NCBI GenBank assembly: GCA_964412195.1
Contig: CAYPNP010000021.1
Span: 16,741-80,740 of the forward strand
Length of the DNA stretch: 64,000 nt
DNA from: CAYPNP01 sp964412195
GTDB lineage: Bacteria > Acidobacteriota > JAAYUB01
Reading direction: 5' to 3'
Within the stretch, counting starts at the first letter, position 1. Each line of letters begins with the position of its first letter. Below the pieces are notes generated by a model, which saw only the letters and a list, made by a program, of their open reading frames with translations, searched no databases and was not told the origin of the DNA. Both the position numbers and the translations under genes were made by a program. This document shows, in pieces, positions 1 to 7,832 of the stretch.

Positions 1-1
1 C

Positions 2-586
2 TACCGGGCCACACCCCAGTCCCGGCTGAACGTCTCCGACGGCCTGAGCACCCCGCTGGCCCAGGAGGCCTACGAGGAGTACTTCGAAACCCTGACCGGC
101 GACCGCACCGGCCGGAAACCCGTCCACCACACCCTGGCCATCCACTGGGCCCGGCTCGTCGAGCTGCTGCACGCCGCCGAGCACGCCCTGCGGCTGGTCC
201 AGGACCCCGAGATCACCCACCTCGAGAACTACCGCACGCCATGCCTGGGCACGCCCCGGGAGGGCGTGGGCATCGTGGAGGCGCCGCGGGGCACCCTGAC
301 CCACCACTACGTCACCGACGGGCGCGGCATCGTCAAGAAGGCCAACCTGGTCGTCGGCACCACCAACAACAACGCCGCCATCTGCATGTCCATCCAGAAG
401 GCCGCCCGGGGCCTGATCCGGAAGGGACAGGAGGTCGAGCAGGGGATCCTCAACCGGATCGAGATGGCTTTCCGCGCCTACGACCCGTGCTTCGGCTGCG
501 CCACCCACAGCCTGCCCGGGCAGATGCCGCTGGTCGTGCGGATCCGCCGGCCGGACGGCGAGGTGATCCAGGAAATCCGGCGCTGA
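2..586 (+). CDS. Group 3 [NiFe] hydrogenase large subunit, C-terminal part
   Basis: The frame is open from the window edge to a TGA and encodes about 194 residues; the N-terminus lies outside. The C-terminal nickel motif DPCFGCATH is present (Cys codons at 488 and 497), giving two of the four Ni-Fe ligands. About 25 residues follow the motif, a typical extension that a maturation protease removes; such a protease is encoded at 3516. The sequence resembles the MvhA/FrhA/HoxH-type catalytic subunits of soluble group 3 hydrogenases and the complete copy at 31756. It is followed by HdrA-like and QmoC-like genes, so it probably oxidises H2 and passes electrons to that module. The small subunit and any MvhD-type protein would lie upstream. 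Confidence 0.9.
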   Translation, partial: YRATPQSRLNVSDGLSTPLAQEAYEEYFETLTGDRTGRKPVHHTLAIHWARLVELLHAAEHALRLVQDPEITHLENYRTPCLGTPREGVGIVEAPRGTLTHHYVTDGRGIVKKANLVVGTTNNNAAICMSIQKAARGLIRKGQEVEQGILNRIEMAFRAYDPCFGCATHSLPGQMPLVVRIRRPDGEVIQEIRR

Positions 587-623
587 GCGGCGCGGGCCGC
601 CACCCCCGGCAAGGGAGAGGACA

Positions 624-1946
624 ATGACCGCACTGAAAAAGAACTACGACGGGATGGTGATCGGCGGAGGCATCGCGGGCATGCAGGCCGCCCTGGACAT
701 GGCCGAGCAGGGCTACGACGTCCTGCTGGTGGAGAAGGACCCGTCCATCGGCGGCATCATGGTGGGCCTGAACAAGGTCTTCCCCACCCTGGACTGCTCC
801 AGCTGCATCTGCACGCCGCGCATGGCCGAGTCGGCGCACAACCCGCACATCCGGATCCAGACCTACACCGAGGTCCGGGGCGTCGAGCCCCTGAACCTGG
901 GCTTCCGGGTGCGGCTCCTGAAGAAGCCCCGCTATGTGGACGAGTCCAAGTGCATCGGCTGCAGCCAGTGCGAGCTGGTCTGCCCGGTGGACGTGCCGCA
1001 CGAGTTCGACTACGGCCTGGGCGCCCGGCGGGCCATCTACATCGCCCACGGCAACGCCATCCCCCAGATCGCGGTGCTCGACCCGGCGCACTGCATCTTC
1101 TGCGGCAAGTGCGAGAAGGCCTGCCCGGCCGCCTGCATCGACTACACCCAGCAGCCGGAGGAGGTCGAGGTGGAGGTGGGCGCCATCGTTGTGACCACGG
1201 GCCTCCAGACCACGCCCATGGAGAAGAAGCCGGAGTACGGCGGGGGGAAGATGCCCAACGTCATGAACCCCCTGGCCATGGAGCGGATCCAGTCGTCGAA
1301 CGGGCCCTACGGCCGACCGCTGCGCCCCTCCGACGGCAAGGTGCCGCGCCGCATCGCCTACGTCCAGTGCGCCGGCAGCCGCGACCGGTCCATCGGCGTG
1401 CCGTACTGTTCCCGGGTCTGCTGCATGTACGCCCTCAAGCAGGCCCTGCTGCTGCGGCATTACATCCACGGCGTCGATGTGACGATTTACCACATGGACA
1501 TCCGGGCGTTCGGCAAGGGTTACGAGCAGTTCTACCGGCGGGTCATGGCCGAGGGCGTCCGGGTGGTGAAGGGCAAGGTGGCCCGCATCACCGAAGTGGA
1601 GAACAGAGACCTGCTCCTGCGGGTGGAGATGCTGGACGAGGAGGGACGCGTGGCCGAGGAGCGCTACGACCTCGTGGTGCTGGCCCAGGGCCTGATCCCG
1701 GCCTGGCAGGGAACGGGGGTGCTGGACGCCGAACTGGACGAGGACGGCTTCTTCCGGTCGGTCTCGCCCAAGATCAACCCGGTCCTGAGCAGCTGCCGGG
1801 GCGTGTTCGTGGCCGGCGTGGCCAACGGCCCCAAGGACATCCCCGACGCCATCGTCGAGGCGGGCGCGGCGGCCATGGAGGCCGCCATCTTCCTGGAGGC
1901 GACCCGCTACCACGAGCGCTTCATCGAGCCGGCGGAGGTCCGCTGA
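624..1946 (+). CDS. hdrA: HdrA/QmoA-like FAD and iron-sulfur protein
   Basis: This 440-residue protein has an N-terminal FAD-binding glycine motif (GGGIAGM near residue 14) and two ferredoxin clusters, C110/C113/C116/C120 and C157/C160/C163/C167. A fourth Cys set, C249, C262, C266 and C267, has the +13/+4/+1 spacing of the unusual HdrA cluster near the flavin. HdrA flavoproteins split or route electrons between ferredoxin, a hydrogenase and heterodisulfide or quinone modules. Methanogen HdrA is about 650 residues, so this is a short, QmoA-sized form without the N-terminal extension. Start ATG 624 is preceded by GGGAGAGG. It sits between the hydrogenase large subunit and a QmoC-like gene; no HdrB is visible. 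The exact acceptor is inferred. Confidence 0.9.
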   Translation: MTALKKNYDGMVIGGGIAGMQAALDMAEQGYDVLLVEKDPSIGGIMVGLNKVFPTLDCSSCICTPRMAESAHNPHIRIQTYTEVRGVEPLNLGFRVRLLKKPRYVDESKCIGCSQCELVCPVDVPHEFDYGLGARRAIYIAHGNAIPQIAVLDPAHCIFCGKCEKACPAACIDYTQQPEEVEVEVGAIVVTTGLQTTPMEKKPEYGGGKMPNVMNPLAMERIQSSNGPYGRPLRPSDGKVPRRIAYVQCAGSRDRSIGVPYCSRVCCMYALKQALLLRHYIHGVDVTIYHMDIRAFGKGYEQFYRRVMAEGVRVVKGKVARITEVENRDLLLRVEMLDEEGRVAEERYDLVVLAQGLIPAWQGTGVLDAELDEDGFFRSVSPKINPVLSSCRGVFVAGVANGPKDIPDAIVEAGAAAMEAAIFLEATRYHERFIEPAEVR

Positions 1947-2000
1947 GAATCCGCCCGGCCGGCCCGCGGCCGCCGGGCGCCGAAGAACGGGAGAGTGACC

Positions 2001-2333
2001 ATGGCAGGAATCGAGGAACCCATCGCCGGCCAGGCCTCGGAAGAGACCGCCGGCCGCCCGGCCAAGGCGAAACGCCCGATCGACATCTTCCGGGAGCGGC
2101 AGGGCGAGCGCACCCCCGAGCAGAAGGACTACTACAAGCACCAGAGCCAGGTGCGCAAATTGCTGCTGGAGGTTCTGAAGGCGGGACCGCGGACCATCCC
2201 CGAGCTGGCCGGCCAGTGCGGCCTGCCGTCCGAAGAGGTGGTCTGGAACGTGATGGCCATGCGCCGGTACGGGAAGGTCGTCGAAGACGAGCTCGACGGC
2301 GACTACTACCGCTACCGCCTGAAGGAGGTGTAG
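2001..2333 (+). CDS. Small winged-helix-like protein in the Hdr operon
   Basis: This is a 110-residue soluble protein. The first 45 residues are charged and low in hydrophobics. Residues 50-110 look like a winged helix-turn-helix, with a helix around VRKLLLEVL, a turn around IPELAGQCGLPSEEV, and a final strand pair ending YYRYRLKEV. No cysteine cluster is visible apart from one Cys. I chose ATG 2001, with GGGAG at 1989-1993, over GTG 1995. Its stop is two bases before the ATG of the membrane subunit, so it is translated in the same operon. It could bind DNA as a local regulator or serve as an assembly or adaptor protein; the fold does not decide this. Confidence 0.75.
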   Translation: MAGIEEPIAGQASEETAGRPAKAKRPIDIFRERQGERTPEQKDYYKHQSQVRKLLLEVLKAGPRTIPELAGQCGLPSEEVVWNVMAMRRYGKVVEDELDGDYYRYRLKEV

Positions 2334-2335
2334 CC

Positions 2336-3511
2336 ATGGGCAGCCGTGTGGATCCGCGCCTGGCCGCCGAGGTGGCCGAGTACGGCGCCGAAACGATCAA
2401 CAAGTGCTTCAACTGCGGCAACTGCACCGCCGTTTGCGCGTTGTCCAAGAACGACACCGTGTTCCCGCGCAAGATGATCCGCTACCTGCAGCTGGGGCTC
2501 CGCGACAAGCTGGTGGAGGCGCCGGAGCCGTGGCTCTGCTACTACTGCGGCACCTGCTCCGACACCTGCCCGCGGGAGGCTTTCCCCGGCGAGATCATGA
2601 TGGCCACCCGCCGCTGGCTGACGGCGCAGTATGACTTCACCGGCCTGTCCCACAAGCTCTACCTGTCCAAGGCCTGGGAGGTCGGCCTGCTTCTCGCCGG
2701 CGCCCTGATCGTGCTGGGGCTCTTCACCGTGCCCGGCCTGCTCGGCATCCCCTTCGGCCTCCGCGCCCTGCCGGCGGAGGCGACCGAGCACGTCCGGGTG
2801 GCGATCTTCGCCAACACCGGCTGGGTGCACATCGGCGACTGGGTGCTGGCGGTCATCCTCGGCCTGCTCCTCTGGACCAACGCCTTCCGGATGATCTACT
2901 TCGTCGTGCGGGGCGAGAAGGGCGTCCGCATCCCGCTCACCCTCTGGTTCAGCAAGCTCTACCAGATCGTCGTCCACGGCCTGACCCAGCGGCGCTGGCT
3001 GGAATGCGACAACGACACCCGCCTGAAGTGGCTGCAGCACTTCCTGCTGGTGACCGGCTACGGCACCATGCTGCTGCTGGTGGTGATGTTCCTGCCCCTG
3101 TTCCAGGTGGACCGGGCCGAGTTCCACTGGACCGGCATCCTGGGCTACTACGGGACGGTCATGCTGCTGGGCGTGACGCTGCTGGCCATGCGCAGCCGGC
3201 TGCGCAAGAAGGAGCCGATCCACCGCTTCTCCCACCCCACCGACTGGATGTTCCTGGCGCTGCTGTTCCTGACCGCGCTTTCCGGCATCATCCTGAACGT
3301 GCTGCGGCTGATGGACCTGGCCTGGCCGACCTACATCGCCTACGTCGTCCACATGATGATCGCCGTGCCGATGCTGATCGTGGAGGTGCCGTTCGGCAAG
3401 TGGGCCCACCTGATCTTCCGGCCGGTGTCCAAGTACATCGTGGCCGTGCTCGAGGCCGCCCGCGAGCGGCAGGCCGTCCGGGCCGGCCTCCCCAAGCCGG
3501 TCACCGCCTGA
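2336..3511 (+). CDS. QmoC/HdrC-HdrE-like membrane iron-sulfur cytochrome subunit
   Basis: The protein has 391 residues. The N-terminal third is HdrC-like with two [4Fe-4S] motifs (C24/C27/C30/C34 and C68/C71/C74/C78). The rest has about six hydrophobic helices from residue 115 on with several histidines, resembling the NarI/HdrE/QmoC cytochrome b domain. QmoC-type proteins pass electrons between an Hdr-like flavoprotein and menaquinone in the cytoplasmic membrane. Together with the HdrA-like and hydrogenase genes upstream it suggests an H2:quinone path. The frame is open far upstream (to 950) only because of high GC; ATG 2336 with the RBS GGAGG (2323-2327) is the real start. Confidence 0.88.
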   Translation: MGSRVDPRLAAEVAEYGAETINKCFNCGNCTAVCALSKNDTVFPRKMIRYLQLGLRDKLVEAPEPWLCYYCGTCSDTCPREAFPGEIMMATRRWLTAQYDFTGLSHKLYLSKAWEVGLLLAGALIVLGLFTVPGLLGIPFGLRALPAEATEHVRVAIFANTGWVHIGDWVLAVILGLLLWTNAFRMIYFVVRGEKGVRIPLTLWFSKLYQIVVHGLTQRRWLECDNDTRLKWLQHFLLVTGYGTMLLLVVMFLPLFQVDRAEFHWTGILGYYGTVMLLGVTLLAMRSRLRKKEPIHRFSHPTDWMFLALLFLTALSGIILNVLRLMDLAWPTYIAYVVHMMIAVPMLIVEVPFGKWAHLIFRPVSKYIVAVLEAARERQAVRAGLPKPVTA

Positions 3512-3515
3512 GGGA

Positions 3516-4064
3516 ATGGCGGTGCCTTCCGACTCCGCCGGGGCCGGACCGGCCGCGGGGACGCGGACCGTGGTGCTGGGCCTGGGCAATCCGATCCTGT
3601 CCGACGATGCCGTGGGGCTCGTGGTGGCGGCCGAGCTGGAACGCCGCCTGGACGCCGAGCCCCTTCCGGGCGTGGCGGTGCGGACCACCGCCCGCGGCGG
3701 TTTTGAACTCATCGATCTCCTGGCGGGCGCCGACCGGGTGATCCTGGTGGATTGCCTGACAGTGCCCGATCCCGCCCCCGGCCGGATCCGGCGCCTGGGC
3801 CTGGACGATGTGTCCGGCAGCGCCCGGCTGGTGGGCAGCCACGAGATCAGCGTTGCCGCGGCGTTCCAGCTCGCCGCGCAGGCGGCCATCCCGATGCCGC
3901 GGGACGTCACCATCTATGCCGTGGAGGCCGCCGACGCGGCCACGTTTGCCGAGGCTCTCACGCCGGCGGTGGCCGCGGCGGCCGGAGAGCTGGCCGACCG
4001 GATCTGGGCCGAGCTGACCGGCGCGGGCCGGAAGAATCCCCACTCGCGGGGCGGGGAATTGTGA
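3516..4064 (+). CDS. Hydrogenase maturation protease
   Basis: This 182-residue protein belongs to the HycI/HyaD/HoxW endopeptidase family. It shows the N-terminal VLGLGNPILSDDAVG motif with the first nickel-sensing Asp/Glu position, a central ILVDCL strand, and a distal SHEIS stretch with a conserved His. These enzymes cut the C-terminal extension of the [NiFe] large subunit after nickel insertion. The gene starts four bases after the QmoC-like stop and ends the operon, so its substrate is most likely the large subunit at the window start. A second, divergent protease (33875) accompanies the second hydrogenase, as expected for substrate-specific processing. Confidence 0.9.
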   Translation: MAVPSDSAGAGPAAGTRTVVLGLGNPILSDDAVGLVVAAELERRLDAEPLPGVAVRTTARGGFELIDLLAGADRVILVDCLTVPDPAPGRIRRLGLDDVSGSARLVGSHEISVAAAFQLAAQAAIPMPRDVTIYAVEAADAATFAEALTPAVAAAAGELADRIWAELTGAGRKNPHSRGGEL

Positions 4065-4121
4065 TATTTTCATTCCAGAACCTGGGTATTTCGGAGTTTC
4101 GGTCAGGAAGGTAGATCCGGG

Positions 4122-5459
4122 ATGGAAATCCGGAGCATCCCCCTGGACAAGGCTGTCGACGAGCGGGCCCACTGGCTCGTCCGGCTCCGCTGGATCGCCG
4201 GCGGAGTGGTCCTGCTGTTCGGCCTGGGCGCCGGTCTGGCCGTGCCGGGGATGAACGTGCTGCCCGTGCTCGGCGTGGGGGCGGCCATCCTGTCCTACAA
4301 CGTCCTGATCCGGCTCGGCCTGCCCCACCTCGGCGCCAAGCGCAGCCTCCACCTGCAGATCCTGCTGGACTGGCTGGCCCTGGCGGTGCTCTGCCACTTC
4401 ACCATGGGAGTCGAGAGCCCGTTCCTGCCGTTCTTCATCTTCCACGTGATCCTGGCCGCGATGCTGATGAGCCGCCGGGCCTGCCTGCGCCACGGCCTGA
4501 TCGCCATCGTCCTGATCGCCGGGATGGCCATGCTGGAATTCACCGGCATCTGGCCGCCGGTCCGGCTGCCGGGCCTGCGGCCGTCGCCGCGCTACGACAA
4601 CCTCTACTACCTGCTGCTGTTCCTGGGCTCCTTCTCCACGCTGATCCTGCTGACGGTCTACCTGTCCACCACGGTGATCCGGCACCTGCGGCGCGGGGAG
4701 GAGAAGCTCCTGCATTTGCAGGACGACCTCGGCGCCGCCTACGACGACCTGCGGCGGGCCGACCAGGCCAGGACCCGCTTCGTGCGGATCGTGTCCCACG
4801 AGATCCGCAGCCCGCTGGCGGCGACCCAGAGCATGCTGCGGGTGATCCTGGAAGGCTATGCCGGCGAGACCTCGGCCAAGGTCCTCGACCTGGTCCAGCG
4901 CTGCGGCGGGCGGCTGACCCAGCTGCTGGAGCTGATCAACGAGCTGCTGGACCTGATCCGGGGCGGCCAGCCGGTCTCCGAGGAGGAGAAGCAGGACATC
5001 CAGCTGGCCGCGGTGGTCACCAAGGTCGCCGGCGACCTGGCCGCGCAGGCCGCCCGGAAGGAGATCCGGCTGGAAGTGCAGCTGGAAGCGCGCGAGAGCA
5101 TCTTCCGCGGCGACAGCCAGGACCTGGAGCGGATCGTGCTGAACCTGGTCAGCAATGCCATCACCTACACACCAGAATATGGGCAAGTGAAGGTGAGCGG
5201 ACGGTTGGAGGCCAGCAGCTTCTACCGGCTGGAGGTGCGGGACACCGGGATCGGCATCCCGCCCGACGAGATGCCGCGGATCTTCGAGGAGTTCTACCGC
5301 GCCTCCAACGCCAAGAAGGAAAAGAAGGACGGCACCGGCCTCGGCCTGGCCATCGTCAAGGTGACCGTGGAAAAGTACGGGGGGAAGATCGACGTCTCCA
5401 GCGAGGTGGGCCAGGGCACCTGCTTCACCGTCCGCCTCCCCGTCATCCGCCTTTCCTGA
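4122..5459 (+). CDS. Membrane sensor histidine kinase
   Basis: This 445-residue protein has five to six hydrophobic helices in residues 25-190 and no obvious periplasmic sensor domain, so it may sense a membrane-derived cue. A short coiled linker follows, then a HisKA domain with the phospho-accepting His226 in VSHEIRSPLAA. The HATPase domain shows an N box (NLVSNA), G1 (DTGIGIP) and G2 (GTGLGLAIVK). No response regulator is adjacent; the partner must lie elsewhere. The ATG at 4122 follows AGGAAGGTAG. The gene stands alone: a 57-base gap separates it from the hydrogenase operon and a repeat-filled gap follows. Confidence 0.9.
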   Translation: MEIRSIPLDKAVDERAHWLVRLRWIAGGVVLLFGLGAGLAVPGMNVLPVLGVGAAILSYNVLIRLGLPHLGAKRSLHLQILLDWLALAVLCHFTMGVESPFLPFFIFHVILAAMLMSRRACLRHGLIAIVLIAGMAMLEFTGIWPPVRLPGLRPSPRYDNLYYLLLFLGSFSTLILLTVYLSTTVIRHLRRGEEKLLHLQDDLGAAYDDLRRADQARTRFVRIVSHEIRSPLAATQSMLRVILEGYAGETSAKVLDLVQRCGGRLTQLLELINELLDLIRGGQPVSEEEKQDIQLAAVVTKVAGDLAAQAARKEIRLEVQLEARESIFRGDSQDLERIVLNLVSNAITYTPEYGQVKVSGRLEASSFYRLEVRDTGIGIPPDEMPRIFEEFYRASNAKKEKKDGTGLGLAIVKVTVEKYGGKIDVSSEVGQGTCFTVRLPVIRLS

Positions 5460-5893
5460 ATCTTCTGCCCGCCATCCATCCATCGTGTTCGTGCTCGTCA
5501 TCGTCATCGTAATCGTGCTCGTCATCGTTTTCGTAATCGGGTTTCGGGACTCGGTTCTCGGGGCTCGGCATCACCGCTTTCGATCGCTCTTTGCCGAGTC
5601 CCGAGTCCCCAGCCCCGAGCTCCGCAGAAGGCTCATGCAGCGGCGCGGAGGACGCAGAGCCAATCCTGGACGCGGATGAACGCGGATTCCCGCGGATCAG
5701 CACGGATTCCGATCCTGAATCAGGGTTTGGAATCCGTGTCAATCCGTCTTCATCCGCGTGAATCCGTGTTCGGGTTTCAGCTTCCCTATCCGCAATCGGG
5801 AATTCACCACAGAGGCACAGAGGACACAGAGAAAACCACAGGTTCCAATCCGCAATCCGAAATCCGCAATCCGCATTCGAACCTCCGGCGGGA
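5460..5893. repeat. Intergenic repeat mosaic with two nested palindromes
   Basis: This gap holds no gene. It starts with a run of GTAATCGTGCTC-type units (about 5483-5542). A GAGTCCCGAG-type palindrome follows (5546-5569 against 5593-5619). Next is an ACGCGGATT-type palindrome in which CGCGGAT units near 5670-5711 are mirrored by ATCCGCG/ATCCGTG units near 5728-5770. A CACAGAGG-type run lies at 5808-5835 and an AATCCGCAATCCG-type run at about 5847-5876. The open frames reported by simple translation here are made of repeat units and are not genes. Confidence 0.85.
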
Positions 5894-5922
5894 TTGAATT
5901 TCCCGCGGAGATCGGATAGGAT
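5894..5922 (+). promoter_or_regulatory. Sigma-70-type promoter for the SHOCT protein gene
   Basis: TTGAAT (5894-5899), a 17-base spacer and TAGGAT (5917-5922) sit about 50 bases before the ATG at 5973. It begins where the repeat mosaic ends. Confidence 0.55.
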
Positions 5923-5972
5923 GGATTTCACCCGATCCCGTGCTGGCGTGCGATTCTGCCGCGGAGGCACCG

Positions 5973-6449
5973 ATGCCGGAAGGAAATTTCCTCGTCAATT
6001 TGGGCGGCTGCCTCGTGCTCCTGGGCGCGGCCGTTACCGCCGTGATCCTGGTAACGGTGTTTGCCCGCCGCCACCGCCGCGCCGAACTGGCCAAGGCCAA
6101 ACAGGCCTTTGAAGAGGGCCTCGCCCAGCTGCGCAAGGACCCCAAGAACTCCGACCTCAAACGGGAGGCCCAGCATCTTGGAGAGATTTACTCCAAGCTG
6201 AGCATCGGCCGCGACGGCCGACCGACCTTTGGCGAGGAGGCGCTGAATAAGGCCATCCGCGCGGTCTGCCCCCAGGACCTCTACGCCTCCCCGGCCGAGG
6301 AGAGCCTGGAGGAGAAGCTGGAGCAGCTGGCCCGTTACCGGCAGAAGGGCCTGATCTCCGAGGAGGAGTACCGGCAGAAGCGCAGTGAGCTGGTGGTGGA
6401 GGCGCCCGGGAAGCCGGACCCGTGGGGGCAGAAAATCGCACACGATTAA
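5973..6449 (+). CDS. Small membrane-anchored protein with C-terminal SHOCT domain
   Basis: This 158-residue protein has an N-terminal transmembrane helix (about residues 8-28) followed by a charged helical region. A C-terminal SHOCT-like motif follows (LEEKLEQLARYRQKGLISEE, then EYRQKRSEL). SHOCT domains are short two-helix modules found at the ends of many bacterial membrane proteins and are thought to mediate oligomerisation. ATG 5973 has GCGGAGG five bases upstream, which decides the start over upstream in-frame codons. The gene is alone, with its own promoter. Its precise role is unknown. Confidence 0.8.
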   Translation: MPEGNFLVNLGGCLVLLGAAVTAVILVTVFARRHRRAELAKAKQAFEEGLAQLRKDPKNSDLKREAQHLGEIYSKLSIGRDGRPTFGEEALNKAIRAVCPQDLYASPAEESLEEKLEQLARYRQKGLISEEEYRQKRSELVVEAPGKPDPWGQKIAHD

Positions 6450-6776
6450 AACGGTGAATCGGTGAATGGGTGAATCGGTGAATCGGCCGAGCCCGCCGGA
6501 GCGCGGACGTCTCCCCTGTTCGTGCTTACTCGGAAATAGCCTGCTATTCTCATCGGGGTCGGTATCGGAATCGGTATCGGTATCGATTCGTGAGTCGACC
6601 CCGATTACGATTACGATCAAGATTACGAGCACGATTACGGTCGACGATTACGATGGGGTATCGACCATGGTCCGTGGTCCATCGTCCATGGTCGGCTCGG
6701 CGGTCATCCGTCGATTACGAGCACGGGCACGAGCACGATTCAATCCGCAATCCGCAATTCGCAATCCGCAGTTGGT
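6450..6776. repeat. Repeat-filled gap between convergent genes
   Basis: There is no gene in this 327-base gap between two convergently transcribed genes. It carries GGTGAATC-type units (6452-6483), GGTATCGGAATC units (6558-6586), ACGATTACGA units (6600-6652), CCATGGTCC units (6665-6692), a second ACGAGCACG block (6714-6738) and AATCCGCAATCCG units (6741-6768). They are the same families seen in other gaps. The open frames across it consist of the repeats. Confidence 0.85.
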
Positions 6777-7529
6777 TCAGGCCTTCTGGATCCGGTTCCG
6801 CACCTTGGCCCATGATTCGGTGATGAGGAAGCTCTCGTCCATGTAACCGACCATCCGCACGAACTTCCGCCACGGCACGGCGAATGACAGCGTCCCTCCC
6901 GGGACCATCGGCCGGGCCGAGACGTCGAACATCCCCAGCACCGCCCGCGGTTGCTCCGCCCCGTTTTCCAGGTATGGCCAATGGACGATCGTCCCGCATC
7001 CGGCGGCGAACGGCGCGATGACGCCGTACGGCTCCGGCTCGTCGAAGTTGGCCAGGGTGAAGAGGCCCGCCAGCACGTCCGGCGCGGCCAGGAAGATCAC
7101 CGCCGAGGGCGCGTCGACGGCTTCCAGCGCGTCCCACCGCTTGAAGACCAGCCAGGGCGCCGGCGCCTCGTAGGCCGGCTGGCCCTGGATGAACCGCCGG
7201 ACCAGCTCCGGCGTACGCTTGTAGCGCTCGCCCTCCATCTCGCCGGGGATCCCGCAGGAGAGGAAGTACTCGAACTTCGGCCGCACGTTCTGCTGGAAGC
7301 CGGTGTATCGCTTGCCGCCGTCGCAGCCGATGGCACGGACGTCGAAGCACAGGGTCTTGCCCTGGAAGGCCGGCGCGAGCTGGGCCAGCATGCAGCGCCA
7401 CGCGGGCGGCGGCTCCACCTGCACGCCCGGGACGGGCGCGTCCGCGTAATAGAACGCCACCGGCAGTCCGGCGCCCGGGAAGTATTTCTCCCATCGCTCG
7501 AGGAACTGCTGTTTCAGGCTGAGATCCAT
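6777..7529 (-). CDS. DUF169 family protein
   Basis: The protein has 250 residues. It matches the general pattern of the DUF169 family: an N-terminal helix, a central Cys-containing segment around CGIPGEM, and the AAGCGTIVHWP and GGTLSFAVPW motifs near the C-terminus. DUF169 proteins are common in anaerobes and have no assigned biochemical role. No signal peptide or membrane segment is seen, so it is cytoplasmic. The ATG at 7529 is preceded on the minus strand by GGAGGTG, which decides the start against upstream codons that lie in repeat DNA. The 148-base dispersed repeat begins about 35 bases upstream of this start. Confidence 0.75.
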   Translation of the reverse strand: MDLSLKQQFLERWEKYFPGAGLPVAFYYADAPVPGVQVEPPPAWRCMLAQLAPAFQGKTLCFDVRAIGCDGGKRYTGFQQNVRPKFEYFLSCGIPGEMEGERYKRTPELVRRFIQGQPAYEAPAPWLVFKRWDALEAVDAPSAVIFLAAPDVLAGLFTLANFDEPEPYGVIAPFAAGCGTIVHWPYLENGAEQPRAVLGMFDVSARPMVPGGTLSFAVPWRKFVRMVGYMDESFLITESWAKVRNRIQKA

Positions 7530-7564
7530 GGTCGCACCTCCGTAACGTTTTCCAATCAAACGTC

Positions 7565-7712
7565 GAACGTCGAACACTGAACATCGAACATCGAAGTCAA
7601 ACCGCAAACCGGATCAAACCACGAACCACACAAACCACACAAACGGTTCAATCCGCAATCAGCGGACAAGACCACGAAATACACGAAATACACGAAAAGA
7701 GATTTCAATCCG
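7565..7712 (-). repeat. Dispersed 148-base repeat, copy 1
   Basis: Read on the minus strand, this unit lies directly upstream of the DUF169 gene start. It matches 15438-15586 (plus strand, upstream of aspartase) over about 148 bases with scattered substitutions and at most one gap. Landmarks in both copies are GTTCAGTGTTCGA, GGTTTGCGGTTTGACTTCGA, GGTTTGATCC, GATTGCGGAT and TATTTCGTGGT. It is a composite of the GAACATC-, CACAAACC- and AATCCGC-type motifs. Confidence 0.85.
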
Positions 7713-7832
7713 AAATCCGCAATCCGCAATCCGCAATCCGAAATCCGCAATTCTCTTCGCGTCCTTTCCGCCTTCGCGGTTCGGTTCGCGGATTGACTTC
7801 GATGTTCGATGTTCAATGTTCGATGTTCGGTT
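7713..7832. repeat. Remaining repeat mosaic between DUF169 and FHA-PrsW genes
   Basis: AATCCGCAATCCG units (7713-7752) are followed by a CGCGGTTCGGTTCGCGG stretch and then GTTCGATGTTC units (7799-7829). The last block is the reverse complement of the GAACATCGAAC units at 7573-7593, so the gap 7530-7832 starts and ends with the same motif in opposite orientation. The final unit abuts the stop codon of the FHA-PrsW gene. Confidence 0.8.

Noticed and set aside
950..2335. In-frame extension of the QmoC-like protein
   Set aside because: It lies across hdrA and the small winged-helix gene in another frame; the RBS and family start are at 2336.
5483..5542. Possible CRISPR array in the GTAATCGTGCTC repeats
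   Set aside because: Units are 6-12 bases, degenerate, without unique spacers; no cas genes nearby.
5443..5970. 175-codon open frame on the minus strand
   Set aside because: Almost all of it is repeat DNA; the periodic composition explains the lack of stops.
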